Source of the DNA: Hydrogenophilales bacterium
Lineage (GTDB): Bacteria > Pseudomonadota > Gammaproteobacteria > Burkholderiales > Thiobacillaceae
Length of the DNA stretch: 64,000 nt
Assembly: GCA_016703155.1 (NCBI GenBank)
Contig: JADJCP010000001.1
Coordinates: forward strand, 186,001-250,000
Direction of reading: 5' to 3'
Part shown: one piece after another, positions 63,095 through 64,000 of the stretch
Position numbering within the stretch: position 1 is the first letter of the stretch
How the letters are laid out: each line of letters starts with the position of its first letter
Made by a program: the position numbers and the translations under genes
The notes under the pieces: model-generated
What the model was told of the DNA's origin: nothing
Seen by the model: only the letters and a program-made list of their open reading frames with translations
The model's database searches: none

Positions 63095-64000
63095 TCATGC
63101 GGGAGTCTTCATGACATCGCCGGTATACAGCGCGGCGATCAGATCCGACTGGGTGATCATGCCGACGATGCGTTTGCCGGCATCGACCACGGGTACATGG
63201 TGCATGCCCCGGTCGGACAGCATGGGCACGAGTTCGACGATATGCTGGGCCTCGGACACGGTGAACACCGGCGCGGCCATGATCTGCCCGACCACCTCCG
63301 GTTTATCCGTGTAGAGCCCCGGCGTCGGGCGGATGAACTCGATCAGTTTGTCCTTGAAGGTAGCATAGGTCTTGAGTTCGGCACGCTTCAGGAAATCGAC
63401 CAGGGTGATGACGCCGATGACGCGCCGAAATGAGTCGACCACGGGGATCGCCTTGATCTTGTGGTAACGCAGCAGCGCCCAGGCTTCTTCCAGGTCGGTG
63501 CCGTATTCGACGGTCACCAGGTCGCGCGACATGATGTCGCCGCAGGTGATGTTGCCCATCTTGCGGCGGAAGGCATGCACGCCCGCCTGGGCGTAGACGC
63601 GAGCCAGGTCGGCCTCGCAGACGTCGAGGTAGCTGTCCATGTCGCGCAGGGCGAGGCGCAGGTCGTCGCGGTCCAGCCCAAGGCGCGCCAGCGGCGTCGG
63701 GTCCGCGTGGCGGTGCTTCGTATCCTTGCGGCGCGGCCCGGTGGGATAGCGGTGCCCCGGCAGGAGGTTGTTGATGGCCAAGGCCAGAACGAGCAGCAGC
63801 ATGACATTCAGGCCGACCGGCGCCAGCATGAAACCGAAGCCCTTGGCATGCACCGCCTCGCCGCCGAGCACCGCCAGCAGGGCCACGGCGCCGCCGGGCG
63901 GATGCAGGCTGTGCGTCAGGTGCATGGCCAGGATGGCCAGCGCCACCGCCGCCGCCGAGGCCAGCCAGGGATCCGGGATCAACCTGGCGCAGGCGATGCC
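63095..64000 (-). CDS. HPP family protein with CBS domains (5' end outside window)
   Basis: The frame remains open to the window end. Present are the last HPP membrane helices, with the family signature LHPPGGA, a cytoplasmic linker, and two CBS domains (MSRDLVTVEYGTDLEEAW ... IPVVD and MAAPVFTVSEAQHIVELV ... VPVVDAGKRIVGMITQSDL). HPP-CBS proteins include nitrite transporters in plastids and may sense adenine nucleotides. Bacterial roles are unclear; near a nitrate-reduction region an anion transport role is only a suggestion. Confidence 0.82.
   Translation of the reverse strand, partial: GIACARLIPDPWLASAAAVALAILAMHLTHSLHPPGGAVALLAVLGGEAVHAKGFGFMLAPVGLNVMLLLVLALAINNLLPGHRYPTGPRRKDTKHRHADPTPLARLGLDRDDLRLALRDMDSYLDVCEADLARVYAQAGVHAFRRKMGNITCGDIMSRDLVTVEYGTDLEEAWALLRYHKIKAIPVVDSFRRVIGVITLVDFLKRAELKTYATFKDKLIEFIRPTPGLYTDKPEVVGQIMAAPVFTVSEAQHIVELVPMLSDRGMHHVPVVDAGKRIVGMITQSDLIAALYTGDVMKTPA

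Overview
The window is a dense, high-GC chromosomal segment of a Gram-negative, motile, facultatively anaerobic nitrate-respiring proteobacterium. It is most likely beta- or gammaproteobacterial, judging from the rnfABCDGE-nth order, NarXL with two NarK proteins and NarGHJI, and DUF1841. Two near-consensus FliA (sigma-28) promoters imply flagella, although no flagellar genes lie here. I see no tRNA, rRNA, CRISPR array, transposase or phage genes.

Layout. 1-2.6 kb: a Ni/Co uptake locus (outer-membrane barrel end, CbiM, CbiQ, CbiO with a His-rich tail). 2.7-7.5 kb: a heme-c/PAS/GGDEF/EAL sensor and a CopA-type copper ATPase. 7.5-10 kb: small secreted proteins, alanine dehydrogenase and a CDGSH Fe-S protein. 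10.2-18 kb: rnfABCDGE, nth, FIST, DUF1841 and a PduO-type adenosyltransferase. 18.1-23.6 kb: a CZB diguanylate cyclase, then a probable NO/anaerobiosis cluster (DUF2249, FmdE-like, hemerythrin, DUF2249, heme-copper-oxidase-like protein, a 36-aa membrane peptide, NnrS) with three CRP/FNR-type boxes. 24.1-39.9 kb: a second heme-c/GGDEF/EAL sensor, narXL divergent from narK-narK-narGHJI, and a DsrC/TusE-like protein without its cysteines. 40-49.8 kb: BON lipoproteins, an AT-richer GT11-like gene, a tripartite MacAB-like efflux system, a transglutaminase-like protein, a BrkB-family protein and small envelope lipoproteins. 50.2-57.7 kb: three atypical Crp-family regulators around a histidine kinase/response regulator pair, a collagen-like lipoprotein and an AI-2E-family permease. 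57.8-64 kb: YqjD/YqjE/YqjK-like and Lmo0937-like small membrane proteins, two unknown secreted proteins, a multi-PAS diguanylate cyclase and an HPP-CBS protein cut by the window end.

How it fits together. The centre is an anaerobic respiration module. NarX-NarL senses nitrate and probably acts on the TACCC/GGGTA heptamers upstream of narK; NarK proteins import nitrate, NarGHI reduces it, and the NnrS/hemerythrin/DUF2249 group probably deals with the resulting NO. Rnf links ferredoxin and NADH redox balance to ion flow. Around this sits heavy c-di-GMP signalling: two periplasmic heme-c sensors, a zinc-domain cyclase and a multi-PAS cyclase, partly under flagellar sigma-factor control.

Caution. 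At least twelve otherwise convincing genes or gene ends are broken by single-base shifts, nearly all in runs of 2-5 identical bases. This pattern looks more like consensus error in a draft assembly than mass pseudogenisation. I give such genes their full inferred span and describe the break.
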